From Candidatus Thalassolituus haligoni (lineage in GTDB: Bacteria; Pseudomonadota; Gammaproteobacteria; Pseudomonadales; Oceanobacteraceae): a stretch of 64,000 nucleotides of DNA. Both the position numbers and the translations under genes were made by a program. The notes beneath the pieces were generated by a model that saw nothing but the letters and a program-made list of their open reading frames with translations, had not been told where the DNA came from and did not search any database. The DNA lies in contig NZ_CP139482.1 of the NCBI RefSeq assembly GCF_041222825.1, positions 1,395,001-1,459,000 on the forward strand, given 5' to 3'. Position 1 is the first letter of the stretch. Each line of letters starts with the position of its first letter. This document shows positions 26,283-35,256 of this stretch, one piece after another.

Positions 26283-27446
26283 ATGCTCACTCAACCAGAA
26301 GACTACTACGACGCCGACACCTTTGCGCGTATCAAAGCCTTTGCCGACAAGCAGGAAACCCCTTGTCTGGTGGTCGACAAACAGCTGTTTGCCCGGCAAC
26401 TGGATTCTTTGATCCGCTGTTTTCCGTATGCCAAAACCTATTATGCCGTGAAGGCCAATCCGGCCCCTGAACTGCTGGCTATTTTGCAGCAGCGTGGTTG
26501 TAATTTTGATGTGGCATCCCGTTATGAACTGGACAAGGTACTGGCGCAGGGCGTTTCTGGCGACCGTGTGAGTTTTGGTAATACCATCAAGAAAGCAGCG
26601 GATATCCGTTACTTTTTTGACAAGGGTGTCACGTTGTTTGCGTCCGACAGTGAAGCTGATTTGCGTAACATCGCCCGTGCAGCACCGGGTGCACGGGTGT
26701 TTATTCGTATTCTGACGGAAGGTGCGCAAACCGCCGACTGGCCGTTGTCTCGTAAATTTGGCTGTCAGACCGATATGGCACTGGATTTGTGTATTCTGGC
26801 TCGTGATCTGGGGCTGGTGCCTTATGGTATTTCATTCCATGTGGGTTCCCAGCAGCGTGAAATTGGCGTGTGGGATTCTGCTATTGCCAAGGTGAAGTGG
26901 ATTTTTGAGCGGCTGGAAGAAGAAGATGGCATCAAGCTGCAGATGATCAACCTGGGGGGGGGGTTCCCGGCTAATTACATCAGTCGTACCAACGAGCTGG
27001 AAACCTACGCTGAGGAAATTACCCGTTACCTGCGTGAAGACTTTGGTGACGAGTTCCCGGAAGTGATTCTGGAGCCAGGCCGTTCGCTGGCAGCTAACGC
27101 TGGCGTACTGGTCAGTGAAGTGGTGTTGATCAGTCGCAAGACCCGTTTTGGATTACATCGTTGGGTGTACACCGACATCGGCAAGTTCGGGGGGTTTATT
27201 GAAACCATGGACGAAGCCATCAAGTACCCTTTGTATGTCGAGAAAAAGGGTGAAGCAGAAGAGTGTGTGATTGCCGGGCCAACCTGTGACAGTGCCGATA
27301 TTCTGTATGAAAACTACAAATATGAACTGCCACTGAACCTGGCAATGGGCGATCGTATGTACTGGTTCTCAACCGGTGCCTACACCACTACCTACAGTGC
27401 GGTTGAGTTTAACGGTTTCCCCCCGCTGCAATCTTTCTGTATCTGA
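26283..27446 (+). CDS. speC: ornithine decarboxylase, fold-type III PLP enzyme
   Basis: 387 residues, the same length as the Pseudomonas SpeC-type eukaryotic-like ornithine decarboxylase. It converts ornithine to putrescine for polyamine synthesis. The PLP lysine is K57 in YYAVKANP. Other landmarks are RKFGC, FHVGSQQ, the glycine loop INLGGGFPANY, EPGRSL and the catalytic Cys in GPTCDSADI. The start is the ATG at 26283 (MLTQPEDYY); the ORF's 20 extra upstream codons are not conserved. A hairpin terminator follows. Confidence 0.95.
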   Translation: MLTQPEDYYDADTFARIKAFADKQETPCLVVDKQLFARQLDSLIRCFPYAKTYYAVKANPAPELLAILQQRGCNFDVASRYELDKVLAQGVSGDRVSFGNTIKKAADIRYFFDKGVTLFASDSEADLRNIARAAPGARVFIRILTEGAQTADWPLSRKFGCQTDMALDLCILARDLGLVPYGISFHVGSQQREIGVWDSAIAKVKWIFERLEEEDGIKLQMINLGGGFPANYISRTNELETYAEEITRYLREDFGDEFPEVILEPGRSLAANAGVLVSEVVLISRKTRFGLHRWVYTDIGKFGGFIETMDEAIKYPLYVEKKGEAEECVIAGPTCDSADILYENYKYELPLNLAMGDRMYWFSTGAYTTTYSAVEFNGFPPLQSFCI

Positions 27447-27475
27447 CTGCTATCCGGTAACCGCTGTTCATTAAT

Positions 27476-27506
27476 CATCGCCCGGCTCCGGGCGATGTCT
27501 TGCTCT
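27476..27506 (+). terminator. hairpin terminator after speC
   Basis: CATCGCCCGG (27476-27485), loop CT, CCGGGCGATG (27488-27497), followed by the pyrimidine-rich TCTTGCTCT. Good stem, imperfect U-tract. Confidence 0.7.
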
Positions 27507-27606
27507 GATGGTGCTTGTACTTTGGTGGCTTATGGTCGCTGTCAGGGTGCGCGCACTGCACACCCTGATTGCCAAGCAGAAGATGACCAACCCGAGTTAG
27601 GCAGTA

Positions 27607-28947
27607 TCAGGCCTTGCTGAATACGGCACAGAACATGGTGTCGCTATCCACTAGCGGAGCGCCCAGCAAGGTCTGTTTGACCAGAATAAAGTCCGGGTTG
27701 GCTTCGAGGAAGCGGCCACAGACGCTTTCATTTTCCTCGACTTGCCAGCTACAGGTGGCGTAGATCAGACGGCCGTTGGCTCTGAGTGATTTGGCGGCAC
27801 GATCAAGCAGGTTGAACTGCAATTGATGCAGCTCGCGGGTGTTCTCTGCCGTCAGACGCCAGCGCGCATCCGGGTTCCGGCGCCAGGTGCCGGCATTGGT
27901 GCAGGGGGCATCGACCAGAATGCGGTCAAAACCCTGTTGACGGGCAATTTCAATCGGCAGGCGCAGTGGTGCTTCGCCATCCCAGACAAAGTTGCGGATG
28001 TTGGCGATGGCAGCGCGTTTGGCGCGTTTTTTTAGCTCATCCAGCTTGTACTGATGCAAGTCGGTCGCAATGACGGCGCCTTTTTTACCCAACGCGGATG
28101 CCAGCGTCAGGGTCTTGCCGCCTGCTCCAGCGCAGGCATCCCAGATTTTCTGGCCTGGCTGGACGTCGACCATTTCGCAAATCAGCTGACTGGCGGCATC
28201 CTGAATTTCTACCTTTCCGGCCTTGAAGGCATCGCTGCGGATGACGTCATTACCGCCTTCGGCGGCATGAAGTGTATAGCTACGCTCCCCCAGAGTGACC
28301 GGGTACTGATGCACAATCACACCATCGCGTTTCAGTGCCCGTTCCAGTGACTCGTCATCCGGTTTGGTCTGGCTGGCCACCTGGCGCAACCACAGGGGTG
28401 GGCGGTGGGTTTGCTGCTCGATCCAGTGTTGCAGTGTATCGTCGTTCCAGCCGGATTTTTCAGCTCGTCGCTTGAGGGCCGGTTCCCAGCCTGGACGGAG
28501 GCCATGCCAGAGCATAAACAGAGCATTATCCGAGGTATTGGCAACCCGTTGGCGAAACTCGATAAAGTGTTCGCGGCGGGCTTTTTGCTGGGCGACTTCC
28601 GGAGTGCGCCAATCGGCTTCACTGCGTAATTGCAGCCAGTGCCAAAAATGTTGCGGTGCTGCCTCGGTGCTATTGTTGGGTGACCAGGATTGATCCCATC
28701 CCACCCAATCGTCGAAACCGGGATCCTGAAAACTGTGCTCCAGCGCGTCGGCCAGCTGGCGATAGCGCATGGCGTCCATCATGGCGTTGTCGATCGCCAT
28801 GCGGTAACCACCATGATAACGCTTCTGGTATTTGGCACGTTGTTTCAGCCAGCGGTCGAGAGGCGGGTGGGGAATGGTGTCTAACCAGTCCTGCCAAACA
28901 GTCAGCAGGTCGGAGTAGGTAATCAGAAAGGTATCCTGGTGGGTCAT
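27607..28947 (-). CDS. RsmB/NOP family RNA (cytosine-5) methyltransferase
   Basis: 446 residues. The SAM domain has motif I DACAGAGGKTLTLA, motif IV DAPCTNAGTWRRNP with the releasing Cys, and motif VI YATCSWQVEEN with the catalytic Cys, all diagnostic of m5C RNA methyltransferases. The N-terminal 200 residues differ from RsmB and lack a clear NusB domain, so the target may be another rRNA or tRNA site. It starts at an ATG and is divergent from the PhnA-type gene. Confidence 0.9.
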   Translation of the reverse strand: MTHQDTFLITYSDLLTVWQDWLDTIPHPPLDRWLKQRAKYQKRYHGGYRMAIDNAMMDAMRYRQLADALEHSFQDPGFDDWVGWDQSWSPNNSTEAAPQHFWHWLQLRSEADWRTPEVAQQKARREHFIEFRQRVANTSDNALFMLWHGLRPGWEPALKRRAEKSGWNDDTLQHWIEQQTHRPPLWLRQVASQTKPDDESLERALKRDGVIVHQYPVTLGERSYTLHAAEGGNDVIRSDAFKAGKVEIQDAASQLICEMVDVQPGQKIWDACAGAGGKTLTLASALGKKGAVIATDLHQYKLDELKKRAKRAAIANIRNFVWDGEAPLRLPIEIARQQGFDRILVDAPCTNAGTWRRNPDARWRLTAENTRELHQLQFNLLDRAAKSLRANGRLIYATCSWQVEENESVCGRFLEANPDFILVKQTLLGAPLVDSDTMFCAVFSKA

Positions 28948-29081
28948 TCGGCGTTCACAGCTGTAAAAAATCGGTGGTCAGTTTACCCGAATATACGGCG
29001 TTCGTTGTGCTGTTTTGTTCGCTGACTGGTATTCCCTCATTCATCGGGCATAATGCCCGCTTTTTCTGAAGGGGTAATCCG

Positions 29082-29645
29082 GTGAGCATTGAACACACTT
29101 TGCTGGAACGTAGTGGCCACCGCTGTGAATTGTGCGGAGCGCCAGAGAACTTGTCGCCATGGGCTGTACCGCCACAAGAGCTGGCATCGTCGGATAACCA
29201 TATTCTGCTGTGTGGTACTTGTCTGGCCCAGATAGACGGTGCCGAGCCGGATCAGAATCACTGGCGCTGTCTGAACGACAGTATGTGGAGTCAGGTGCCG
29301 GTCGTTCAGGTCATGGCATTCCGTATGCTGAAGCGTCTGGGTAGCGAGACCTGGGCCCAGGATTTGCTGGAGATGTTGTATCTGGAAGATGATACCCGCA
29401 AGTGGGCAGAAGCCGCTGCTGGTGCTGAGGACGCAGAACCCACGCTGGATGTGAATGGTGTGGTGCTGGTTGCTGGAGATAACGTGACGCTGATCAAGGA
29501 TCTGGATGTCAAAGGCACCAGTATGACGGCCAAACGGGGAACTGCGGTACGGGGTATTTCACTGAGTGATAACCCCAAACACATTGAAGGCCGTGTGAAT
29601 GGCCAGCGTATTGTGATTATTGCGGCTTACTGCAAAAAATCCTGA
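29082..29645 (+). CDS. PhnA/YjdM family zinc-ribbon protein
   Basis: 187 residues. The N-terminal zinc ribbon has CELCGA (about 15-20) and LLCGTCLAQ (about 43-51). The C-terminal 75 residues hold the PhnA domain (GVVLVAGDNVTLIKDLDVKG ... KRGTAVRGI ... IEGRVNGQRIVI), an SH3-like barrel. Despite the name, the family is not shown to act in phosphonate use and its role is unknown. The GTG start follows AAGGGG. No phn genes are adjacent. A GGGCA/TGCCC hairpin plus T-run lies 20-35 nt before the start. Confidence 0.9.
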   Translation: MSIEHTLLERSGHRCELCGAPENLSPWAVPPQELASSDNHILLCGTCLAQIDGAEPDQNHWRCLNDSMWSQVPVVQVMAFRMLKRLGSETWAQDLLEMLYLEDDTRKWAEAAAGAEDAEPTLDVNGVVLVAGDNVTLIKDLDVKGTSMTAKRGTAVRGISLSDNPKHIEGRVNGQRIVIIAAYCKKS

Positions 29646-29664
29646 TGTGATTAAAAAGCCGGTT

Positions 29665-32073
29665 TCAGTTGTATTGTTCCAGGTAGGCCGCAGCAGCCTC
29701 TGGTGCCAGTGGGCGGCATATGTGATAGCCCTGGGCTATGGTGCAGCCCAATTGTTGCAGCAGCTCCAGAGGCTGCTGCTCTTCTACACCTTCTGCCACA
29801 ACGGCCATATTCAGGGCGCTGGCCATCTGGATAATGGCACCCACAATGGTGCGTGCCGTGGGTTCTTGTGCCATTTCACTGACAAATGAACGGTCAATCT
29901 TGATTTTGTCGAACGGAAAACAGCGTAGGTAAACCAGCGATGAATAGCCGGTACCAAAGTCGTCGAGGGTGATTCTGACACCCAGGGCTTTCAGTTGATG
30001 AAGTTTGTCCAGCGCATTGTGGCTGTCGTCGAGTAGTGCGGTTTCGGTGATTTCCAGCTCAAGGCGGTCTGCGGCGACGTCGTGGCGCTTGAGGGTGTCG
30101 GCGACCTGGTTAACGATGTCAGGATTGGCCAGTTGCAGCGGCGAGATATTAACGGCCACCGTCAAGTTGGCTGGCCAGCGACTGAGTTGCTGACAGGCCT
30201 GATTCAGCAATAACTGCCCCAGCGTGTGAATCAGGCTGGATTCCTCCGCCACACTGATAAACAGGGCGGGGGCGATTTGCCCCAGCTGCTGGTCATGCCA
30301 GCGCGCCAGCGCTTCAACACACGTGACTTTGCCGTTGATCAGATGGCGTTGCGGCTGGTAGGCCAGTGTCAGTGTCTCTTGTTGCAAGGCGCTTCGCAGT
30401 GCCTGTTCGATACGGTGTCGGGTTTGGGCTGTGGCGGCCATGGTGGGGGCAAACCGTACCACCTTGCCACGTCCTCTGGCCTTGGCCTGATAGAGTGCAA
30501 GATCGGCGTGTTTGAGAATAACGTCTTGCTGAGCGCCATCTTCCGGGATAAACGCGACGCCAATGCTGGCGCCTACCAGAATACTGGCGCTATCGATTTG
30601 GCATGGTTGGTTGATACTGGCGACCAGCCGTTCGGCAATCTCCAACGCCTGCTCGTGATTGTCGAGTTGCTGCAGAATGAGGCCAAATTCATCGCCGCCG
30701 ATGCGGGCGACCAGATCCTGCGGGCGGGTATGGCTGCGCAGGCGATCGGCGACCACCTGCAGTAGCTTGTCGCCGGCATCATGACCAAAAGCGTCATTTA
30801 CCGCCTTGAAACGATCCAGGTCGATGGAGAGCAGCGCCCTTAATTCCTGATTCGGCCTGGCCAGATCCAGCGGTGCCAGAATTGACTCTATTCCAGTCTG
30901 AAAACCATGGCGATTGGTCAGACCCGTGACATTGTCTTCATGAGCCAGTTGCCAGATGCGCTGCTGTGCCTGGTGGGATTCGGTGATATCAGAAATGACA
31001 CCGCGCCAGCCACCCTTGACGGTGGGCTTGGCGGTGATTGCCCACCAGACGGTGCGCTGATTAATACACATCGGGACTTCAATATCGCGGAAAGCCCTAC
31101 CTCCCTTCAAGGCAGTACTCAGCGCGGTATACGCTGAGTGTGCAAGTTTCTGGATGTTGTCTGTGAGCCGGGCTTGACTGAGTTGCACCAGAGACAAAAA
31201 ATCGGTGCTGCCCAGCTCTTCGCTGTCATTGCCAAACAGTTCAGATAACTTGTTATTGGTACGGCGAAATGTCAGCTGGGCATCGACTTCCCACAACACA
31301 TCGGCGGTGCTTTGTTCAAAATCATTCAGCAACAGGCTGATGACTTGCTTCTGGTTGTCTGAGGTCATTTCTGCCAGAACGTGAGCGCGGAATACCCTTC
31401 CGGCGTGAACAATACTGACGAGGAGAATCGTCAGGTACATCAGCAACAGCAGAATCAGATAAAGGCGCGACGCCAGATCGGAGCTGGCCAATGCGATCAC
31501 TGATGCCGCGCCGAGGATACCGGTAAATAGCTGGGCTGCAGCAGGCAGTGTATACAGCGCAAATCCGCCTGCGCACATCATCCCGGCACTGATCGCAGTA
31601 AGAAACAGTTGCTGCTCAGCAGAGGCTTGATGGAACAGAAATGCGGGGGGAAGTGCCCATAGCAGAGCGATGAGTCCGGCATGCCAGGTGGCACGATGAA
31701 GGGTTTGCTCACGGGCATATTGCGGTGGTTGCGGGCGTTTGACCATACGGTACCAGCCGACCACCGAGGCCCCCATCAGCAGCGATATCAGAGCTGACCA
31801 AATCAGAATGATCGCAGGGTGGACAATGCCCCAGAGCACGATGGATGACAGTATGACGTTAAAAACATTGGCGACGGCATTGAGAGGCGTCAGTCGGGCG
31901 ATGGTGAGCAGTTGCCTGGCCCGTAACCGGGCAAGGGTGTCTTGCGAGAGCTCCTGACCGCTGTCGCCATATTGATCGGCAGTGGCGGTGCTGGTCTCGG
32001 TACCCGTTTGCTCGGCGGTGCCGGGACGGTGGCGTAACAGCACACCCGGCAATATATCCTTCCAGGACAACAC
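29665..32073 (-). CDS. membrane GGDEF-EAL cyclic-di-GMP protein with PAS-like domain
   Basis: 802 residues. About six to seven membrane helices occupy residues 65-225, a PAS-like sensor 245-365, GGDEF 375-540 and EAL 550-800. The diguanylate cyclase motif GGDEF is intact (459-463) with an I-site RPQD five residues before it. The phosphodiesterase motif EAL is intact (587-589), as is DDFGTGYSS. Both activities are therefore possible. The start is a GTG with GGAG a few bases upstream. It is monocistronic and convergent with the PhnA-type gene. Confidence 0.92.
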   Translation of the reverse strand: MLSWKDILPGVLLRHRPGTAEQTGTETSTATADQYGDSGQELSQDTLARLRARQLLTIARLTPLNAVANVFNVILSSIVLWGIVHPAIILIWSALISLLMGASVVGWYRMVKRPQPPQYAREQTLHRATWHAGLIALLWALPPAFLFHQASAEQQLFLTAISAGMMCAGGFALYTLPAAAQLFTGILGAASVIALASSDLASRLYLILLLLMYLTILLVSIVHAGRVFRAHVLAEMTSDNQKQVISLLLNDFEQSTADVLWEVDAQLTFRRTNNKLSELFGNDSEELGSTDFLSLVQLSQARLTDNIQKLAHSAYTALSTALKGGRAFRDIEVPMCINQRTVWWAITAKPTVKGGWRGVISDITESHQAQQRIWQLAHEDNVTGLTNRHGFQTGIESILAPLDLARPNQELRALLSIDLDRFKAVNDAFGHDAGDKLLQVVADRLRSHTRPQDLVARIGGDEFGLILQQLDNHEQALEIAERLVASINQPCQIDSASILVGASIGVAFIPEDGAQQDVILKHADLALYQAKARGRGKVVRFAPTMAATAQTRHRIEQALRSALQQETLTLAYQPQRHLINGKVTCVEALARWHDQQLGQIAPALFISVAEESSLIHTLGQLLLNQACQQLSRWPANLTVAVNISPLQLANPDIVNQVADTLKRHDVAADRLELEITETALLDDSHNALDKLHQLKALGVRITLDDFGTGYSSLVYLRCFPFDKIKIDRSFVSEMAQEPTARTIVGAIIQMASALNMAVVAEGVEEQQPLELLQQLGCTIAQGYHICRPLAPEAAAAYLEQYN

Positions 32074-32277
32074 GTATCTCCATCTACTTGTTTGTCTGAA
32101 ACAGGAATTCTACTGCTATGGCGGGTAAAAAACCCGTTTAATCTGATACTTGGCCCCGATTGCAGGAAATCGCGGTACGGTCGTTATATCGTCAGGTTGT
32201 GACGCATCGCGTCTGCTTCAGGTTTGCAAATCCGGCGCTGTGTTTGCAACAGCTGCCAGATCACAACTTCCGCCGCC

Positions 32278-32694
32278 TCAGGCTTCAGCCGCGTGGGCGG
32301 CATCCTTCATGACGGTCGCCAATGTGACATAGGTTGCCGTCCATGCGTCTTTGGTTGCAGGGGTAAAATCCGGGCCAAGGCCCTGCTCCAGCGTCCACAG
32401 CAAGGCGGCAGCGACCGTGTCGTAATGCGCGTCGGTGACGCCGTATTCAAGGTGGCGAACCCCCAGATTCTGCACGGCCGGTAGGATGGCTTCGAGATTG
32501 TTAAGGCTGCGCACGGCGACACCAATCATGGTCATCAGTTTGGCACCCTGTTCCGTGATGTCGCCCTTGAACATCGGCCGTACTGACGGATCCAGTTCAA
32601 ACAGGCGGTTATAAAACAGTTCGGCAGCCGTGTCGGCGATGGGTTCAACCTTGGCGAAGCTGTCTTGTACAAGCGTAATCTGTTCCGGTGTCAT
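32278..32694 (-). CDS. single-domain bacterial globin (Vgb/flavohaemoglobin type)
   Basis: 138 residues. The opening MTPEQITLVQDSFAKVEPIAD and the segment LDPSVRPMFKGDITEQG are typical. Phe42 is at CD1, a Gln near position 49 is a candidate distal residue, and His81 (GVRHLEYGV) is the proximal haem ligand. There is no reductase domain. Likely roles are O2 or NO binding. The ATG has GGAGAG just upstream; a 41-codon in-frame extension is low-complexity (Asn/Thr) and rejected. A good FNR/Anr-type site lies about 140 bp upstream. Confidence 0.92.
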   Translation of the reverse strand: MTPEQITLVQDSFAKVEPIADTAAELFYNRLFELDPSVRPMFKGDITEQGAKLMTMIGVAVRSLNNLEAILPAVQNLGVRHLEYGVTDAHYDTVAAALLWTLEQGLGPDFTPATKDAWTATYVTLATVMKDAAHAAEA

Positions 32695-33003
32695 GTTCTC
32701 TCCATTACTTGTGGTTGTTTGGGTGTTGGTATTGTTATTGATGGTCGTTGTTTGATGGCTGGCTACCGTGTATCCGAAGCATCCTGTATGCCAGAAAATA
32801 TTTTCCATCTTATTCATCAGGTTACAAAATTTTGTTGATGAAAATCAGATTGTGGTAAATAAAATATTCTTATTATGGTGCGTGATGAAATGGCCAAGCA
32901 CCGGACTGGATCATCGCCGACAGATGGTTCCTATTGTTGTGTCCAGGGGTACAAACCAGCTTCGTGATTCGACACCATTCAAAAGCCCAGAGCGGATAGC
33001 GGA
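32695..33003. other. 309-bp intergenic region upstream of the globin gene
   Basis: The region contains the globin leader and an FNR/Anr-like palindrome (annotated separately). CATCTT at 32806-32811 reads AAGATG on the coding strand, followed by AT-rich sequence, loosely resembling half of an NsrR site. A 79-codon ORF on the + strand (32768-33007) overlaps these and has no support. Confidence 0.5.
32835..32848. promoter_or_regulatory. FNR/Anr-type binding site upstream of the globin gene
   Basis: TTGAT GAAA ATCAG matches the FNR/Anr consensus TTGAT-N4-ATCAA at 9 of 10 defined positions. It lies about 140 bp before the globin start codon. Oxygen-limited induction of the globin is inferred from this, in line with FNR control of Vitreoscilla haemoglobin. 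Confidence 0.55.
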
Positions 33004-33708
33004 TTAAATAGAGGATCTCTGTACACGATCAACACAAATGCAGTCTTGTGTCGGGTAGTGCCAGCCAATATCAATGTCCCACAGCCGGGTGCCGTATTGG
33101 CGTTCTGGAGAGGGCTGTTGATAAGCCGGTTTGGGATCCTGGCTGAGGCACTGTTCGATCAAGGCAATCAGCGGTTTGCCGGTCTGTTGCTGCAGTTGTA
33201 ATGCCGCCTCCAGCGCCGTTGTTTCCCAGTCAACCCGGATCGGCACGGGTGCGGCGGCGGCAATATGATTCCAGGCGGTGTCGATGCTATCGGCGTAGGG
33301 GACGTAAGGTTTGATGTCGATGATGGGCGTTTGATCGAGCAAATCGACACCACTGACCAGTAGAGTGTCCGTCTGGACATGTTCGATTTTAACTAACGAC
33401 TGTCCGATAGCGTTGGGGCGATGACTGCTGCGGGTGGCAAAGACGCCGAGTTTACTGTTGCCTCCCAAACGCGGCGGTCGTACTCGCATGCGTGGCACGC
33501 TGCCCGGTGCTGCCATGGCCTGATGAAACAGGAAAATCAACCAAACGTGGCTGACCTGTTCGAGTCCGTCAAAGGCCAGCGGATCATTAAAAGGCGGCAG
33601 CAGTTGTATTTCTCCCACCGCCGCTGGGGCGAGCATGGGCTGTCTTGGAATAGCAAATTTTTCCCGGAACGGAGTATGGGCAATAGCCACTGGTGATAAC
33701 GAATACAT
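33004..33708 (-). CDS. trmO: tRNA t6A37 N6-methyltransferase TrmO (TsaA/YaeB family)
   Basis: 234 residues from the ATG giving MYSLSPVAIAHT, matching E. coli TrmO (235). TrmO uses SAM to methylate t6A at position 37 of threonine tRNAs. Visible are HTPFREKFAIPRQP, the VWLIFLFH core, GVFATRSSHRPNAIGQSLV and DLLDQTPIIDIKPYVPYAD, which form the beta-barrel SAM site, plus the C-terminal domain. The frame stays open for 44 more codons upstream (to 33840), and neither start has a strong ribosome binding site, so a longer protein is possible. Confidence 0.9.
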   Translation of the reverse strand: MYSLSPVAIAHTPFREKFAIPRQPMLAPAAVGEIQLLPPFNDPLAFDGLEQVSHVWLIFLFHQAMAAPGSVPRMRVRPPRLGGNSKLGVFATRSSHRPNAIGQSLVKIEHVQTDTLLVSGVDLLDQTPIIDIKPYVPYADSIDTAWNHIAAAAPVPIRVDWETTALEAALQLQQQTGKPLIALIEQCLSQDPKPAYQQPSPERQYGTRLWDIDIGWHYPTQDCICVDRVQRSSI

Positions 33709-33920
33709 ATCTGGCTGACGTCTCTGCAGATGCTGTGCTCCCGGCGGAGCAAAGCGGCCAGTATATCGCTCCGGTAGCGCTGTTGCAGTCTCTACCGCTG
33801 TGGTAATACCTGTCGGAGAATGATGGGCATGTGAAGTCATGAGTGAACATGGTTAAATTGCAGTACAGGGTTCTCGGGTTGCAGAGAACTGGAGTTGGTC
33901 TGAATACAGGAAACGGTTGA

Positions 33921-34973
33921 ATGAGTGATCAAGCAGAACCCCGCTTTTCATCGCTGACAGTACGTTTGCAAGACTGGTGGTCGGACGGCAGCACGGTGCG
34001 TACCGGTGTGTTGGTATTACTGGTGATCTATTTACTGGTGTCGCTGGTGTTGGGATTTATCTGGAGCAGTGAACCGGATGCCTTTGCCGTCCGGGAATCC
34101 GCCAATAGTCGTGCGGAAGCCATGGGAGTAAGCCCGGTGACCGGGTTTACCACCACCAGTACGCTGATTACGATAACCGATACCCTGCTACACAAGCCGG
34201 GTGGCTATCTGAGTAACGATGTGTTTCCTCCTGGTGTCTGGCTCGACAACGTTCCCAATTGGGAATTTGGCGTACTGGTTCAGGTGCGGGATTTTTCCCG
34301 GGCATTACGCAAGGACTTCAGCCGCTCTCAAAGTCAGTCAACGGAAGACAAGGATCTGGCCATCGCAGAACCACAGCTGAATTTTGATAACGAGAGCTGG
34401 GCGGTGCCTTCCACCGAGTCGGAATACGGTCGTGGACTGGATGCCCTGGAAGCTTATTTGCAGCGGTTGTCAGACCCGAATGAACAAACGGCTCAGTTTT
34501 ATGCCCGTTCTGACAACCTCCGGCAATGGCTGCTGGATGTTGAAACCCGCCTTGGCAGCTTGTCGCAGCGACTCAGTGCATCGGTCGGCAAACGCCGTCT
34601 GAATACTGATCTGGCAGGGGACAGCGCCGCTCGTCAAGCGACCCCAAGCGACTACGATCAAGAAGTGAAAACCCCATGGCGTCAAATTGACGATGTTTTT
34701 TATGAAGCCAGAGGCAGTGCCTGGGCGCTTTCCCATCTGTTGCGGGCTATCGAAGTTGATTTTAACGACGTGTTGGAAAAGAAAAATGCTCTGGTGAGCT
34801 TGCGCCAGATTATTCGTGAACTGGAAGGCACCCAGGAAGCAGTCTGGTCGCCAGTCATTCTGAACGGCAGTGGTTTTGGGCTGTTCGCCAATCATTCACT
34901 GGTGATGGCGTCTTATATTTCTCGTGCCAATGCTGCCATCGCCGACTTGCGAGAGCTGCTCTCCCAAGGCTGA
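33921..34973 (+). CDS. DUF2333 family membrane protein
   Basis: 350 residues. One membrane helix at about 28-47 (GVLVLLVIYLLVSLVLGF) anchors a large, mostly helical periplasmic domain. The block DNVPNWEFGVLVQVRDFSRALR and the C-terminal GSGFGLFANHSLVMASYISRA are recognisable DUF2333 landmarks. The function is unknown; the family is common in Pseudomonas and Oceanospirillales. It stands alone between trmO (divergent) and the TonB receptor gene. Confidence 0.87.
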   Translation: MSDQAEPRFSSLTVRLQDWWSDGSTVRTGVLVLLVIYLLVSLVLGFIWSSEPDAFAVRESANSRAEAMGVSPVTGFTTTSTLITITDTLLHKPGGYLSNDVFPPGVWLDNVPNWEFGVLVQVRDFSRALRKDFSRSQSQSTEDKDLAIAEPQLNFDNESWAVPSTESEYGRGLDALEAYLQRLSDPNEQTAQFYARSDNLRQWLLDVETRLGSLSQRLSASVGKRRLNTDLAGDSAARQATPSDYDQEVKTPWRQIDDVFYEARGSAWALSHLLRAIEVDFNDVLEKKNALVSLRQIIRELEGTQEAVWSPVILNGSGFGLFANHSLVMASYISRANAAIADLRELLSQG

Positions 34974-34992
34974 TTTATATCCCATCAAACTG

Positions 34993-35020
34993 GCTGTCAG
35001 ATCGGCTCTGGTCTGACAGC
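34993..35020 (+). terminator. terminator-like hairpin after the DUF2333 gene
   Basis: GCTGTCAGA (34993-35001) pairs with TCTGACAGC (35012-35020) around a 10-nt loop; only a weak pyrimidine stretch follows. It probably insulates the downstream receptor promoter. Confidence 0.5.
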
Positions 35021-35053
35021 ACCTCTATTTACTTCCTGTCTGTCTCAAAATCG

Positions 35054-35071
35054 CTGTCACACAAGTGTCAT
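35054..35071 (+). promoter_or_regulatory. Pho-box-like direct repeat upstream of the TonB receptor gene
   Basis: CTGTCAC-ACAA-GTGTCAT fits the PhoB box (two CTGTCAT repeats 11 bp apart) at 12 of 14 repeat positions. It lies 186 bp before the receptor start codon, in the only promoter-sized gap. No convincing -10 is seen at the usual spacing. PhoB control is inferred from the motif and from a second box before the TonB cluster. Confidence 0.6.
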
Positions 35072-35256
35072 ATTTGAGCAACCTTTTTGAAATATTTCGG
35101 AAACATACTGCAGCCTCAAAATAGGGTGCGGGTGATTGTTTGTTAGCAGTTCATCACCGAAGCAATGTCGGCAAACCTCTGGAATTCCGGCGCTCCTCGG
35201 CGAAATGCCACTCTTTTATCCCGAACTTAATATCCCAAAATCTTTCAGGGGGCTCA

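Noticed and set aside
32695..32817. 41-codon N-terminal extension of the globin
   Set aside because: Asn/Thr low-complexity translation; the inner ATG has a ribosome binding site and begins the conserved globin helix A.
35036..35046. Additional Pho-box repeats (CTGTCTG, CTGTCTC) upstream of the receptor box
   Set aside because: They are 18 and 14 bp from the main box, out of the 11-bp phase, and match only part of the consensus.
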